Origin: Streptomyces sp. MA5143a
GTDB lineage: Bacteria > Actinomycetota > Actinomycetes > Streptomycetales > Streptomycetaceae
Length of the DNA: 64,000 bases
Assembly: GCF_900290235.1 (NCBI RefSeq)
Contig: NZ_OLMK01000042.1
Coordinates: forward strand, 1-64,000
Direction: 5' to 3'
Under the pieces are notes generated by a model. That model saw nothing but the letters and a program-made list of their open reading frames with translations. It made no database searches and was not told the DNA's origin. Shown here in pieces: positions 63,845 through 64,000 of the stretch (position 1 is the first letter of the stretch; each line of letters begins with the position of its first letter). The translations under genes were made by a program, and so were the position numbers.

Positions 63845-64000
63845 CTATGGCTGGAGTTCACGCCGGTACCAGGTGCCCGACTCACCGCCGAGATCGGCCG
63901 GGGTGGCGGGCCGACCGGGACGAACCCGGCCTTGGTCAGGACTCTTCGGGAGGCGGCATTCTGGTCGGAGGCGGCCGCCCGCAGTTCGCGCAGGCCGTGC
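63845..64000 (-). pseudogene. C-terminal end of a GNAT acetyltransferase gene, apparently frameshifted
   Basis: Reading the minus strand from the window edge, one frame gives LRAAASDQNAASRRVLTKAGFVPVGP, the typical acetyl-CoA-binding end of a GNAT enzyme (N-x-A-S-x-x-V-L-x-K-x-G-F). The next frame then continues ATPADLGGESGTWYRRELQP to a TAG at 63845-63847, the usual end of such proteins. Joining them needs one extra base in GGGCC around 63905-63915 (one C lost in the coding strand). It is a single-base deletion in a GC run, either a real disruption or a sequencing error. The gene's start lies outside the window. Confidence 0.6.

Overview
The window is chromosomal DNA of a Streptomyces-type actinomycete. 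It is very GC-rich, codons end in G or C, and GTG starts and leaderless-looking genes are common. The gene order at 42-63 kb (pkaA, pkaB, prfB, LAXTG protein, ftsE, ftsX, S41 protease, smpB, ssrA, then matA-matB) matches what I remember of the Streptomyces coelicolor SCO296x-SCO300x core region. That comparison comes from memory, not from a search. One non-tRNA RNA gene (tmRNA) is present. I saw no tRNA, rRNA, CRISPR array or intact transposon.

Layout: (1) 0.7-5.7 kb, a giant NAD-dependent glutamate dehydrogenase. (2) 5.8-8.9 kb, two related Ser/Thr kinases on the minus strand. (3) 9.0-15.7 kb, a surface-glycopolymer block: a two-domain glycosyltransferase/TagF-like polymerase, a GT4 glycosyltransferase, a TagGH-type ABC exporter and a divergent TetR regulator. 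(4) 15.9-21.8 kb, an accessory island: a small WXG-like protein, an 854-aa putative type VII polymorphic toxin, two paralogous putative immunity proteins, a pentapeptide-repeat protein and a cytidine deaminase. The first five are translationally coupled or nearly abutting. (5) 22.0-33.5 kb, the surface-polymer block resumes (galE, GT2, two membrane GT-C-like proteins, two tandem GT2/TagF-like polymerases), with the ohrR-ohr peroxide pair embedded.

(6) 33.8-37.5 kb, a sugar ABC importer (lipoprotein plus two permeases, one with an extra extracytoplasmic domain). (7) 37.6-45.4 kb, an FHA-FtsK/SpoIIIE-type ATPase divergent from kinases pkaA and pkaB. (8) 45.6-53.4 kb, a core block: prfB, a repeat-rich sortase substrate, ftsEX, a secreted protein of unknown function, a C-terminal processing protease, smpB and ssrA. 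(9) 53.4-54.3 kb, a gene-poor patch with small genes. (10) 54.3-58.1 kb, LacI regulator, MFS transporter and LysR regulator. (11) 58.3-62.8 kb, a matA-matB-acyltransferase operon for an extracellular aminosugar polymer. (12) 63.0-64.0 kb, a proline-rich membrane protein and the frameshifted end of an acetyltransferase gene.

How it works together: most of the window serves the cell envelope (polyol-phosphate polymers and their export, a matAB polymer, sortase anchoring, FtsEX) and phospho-signalling (four kinases, one FHA protein). The toxin island splits the glycopolymer block and is the strongest candidate for a poorly described system. Its C-terminal domain has a D...QxK arrangement compatible with a PD-(D/E)xK nuclease. 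A dispersed repeat of about 21 bp occurs six times, once as an inverted pair and once inside a coding region.
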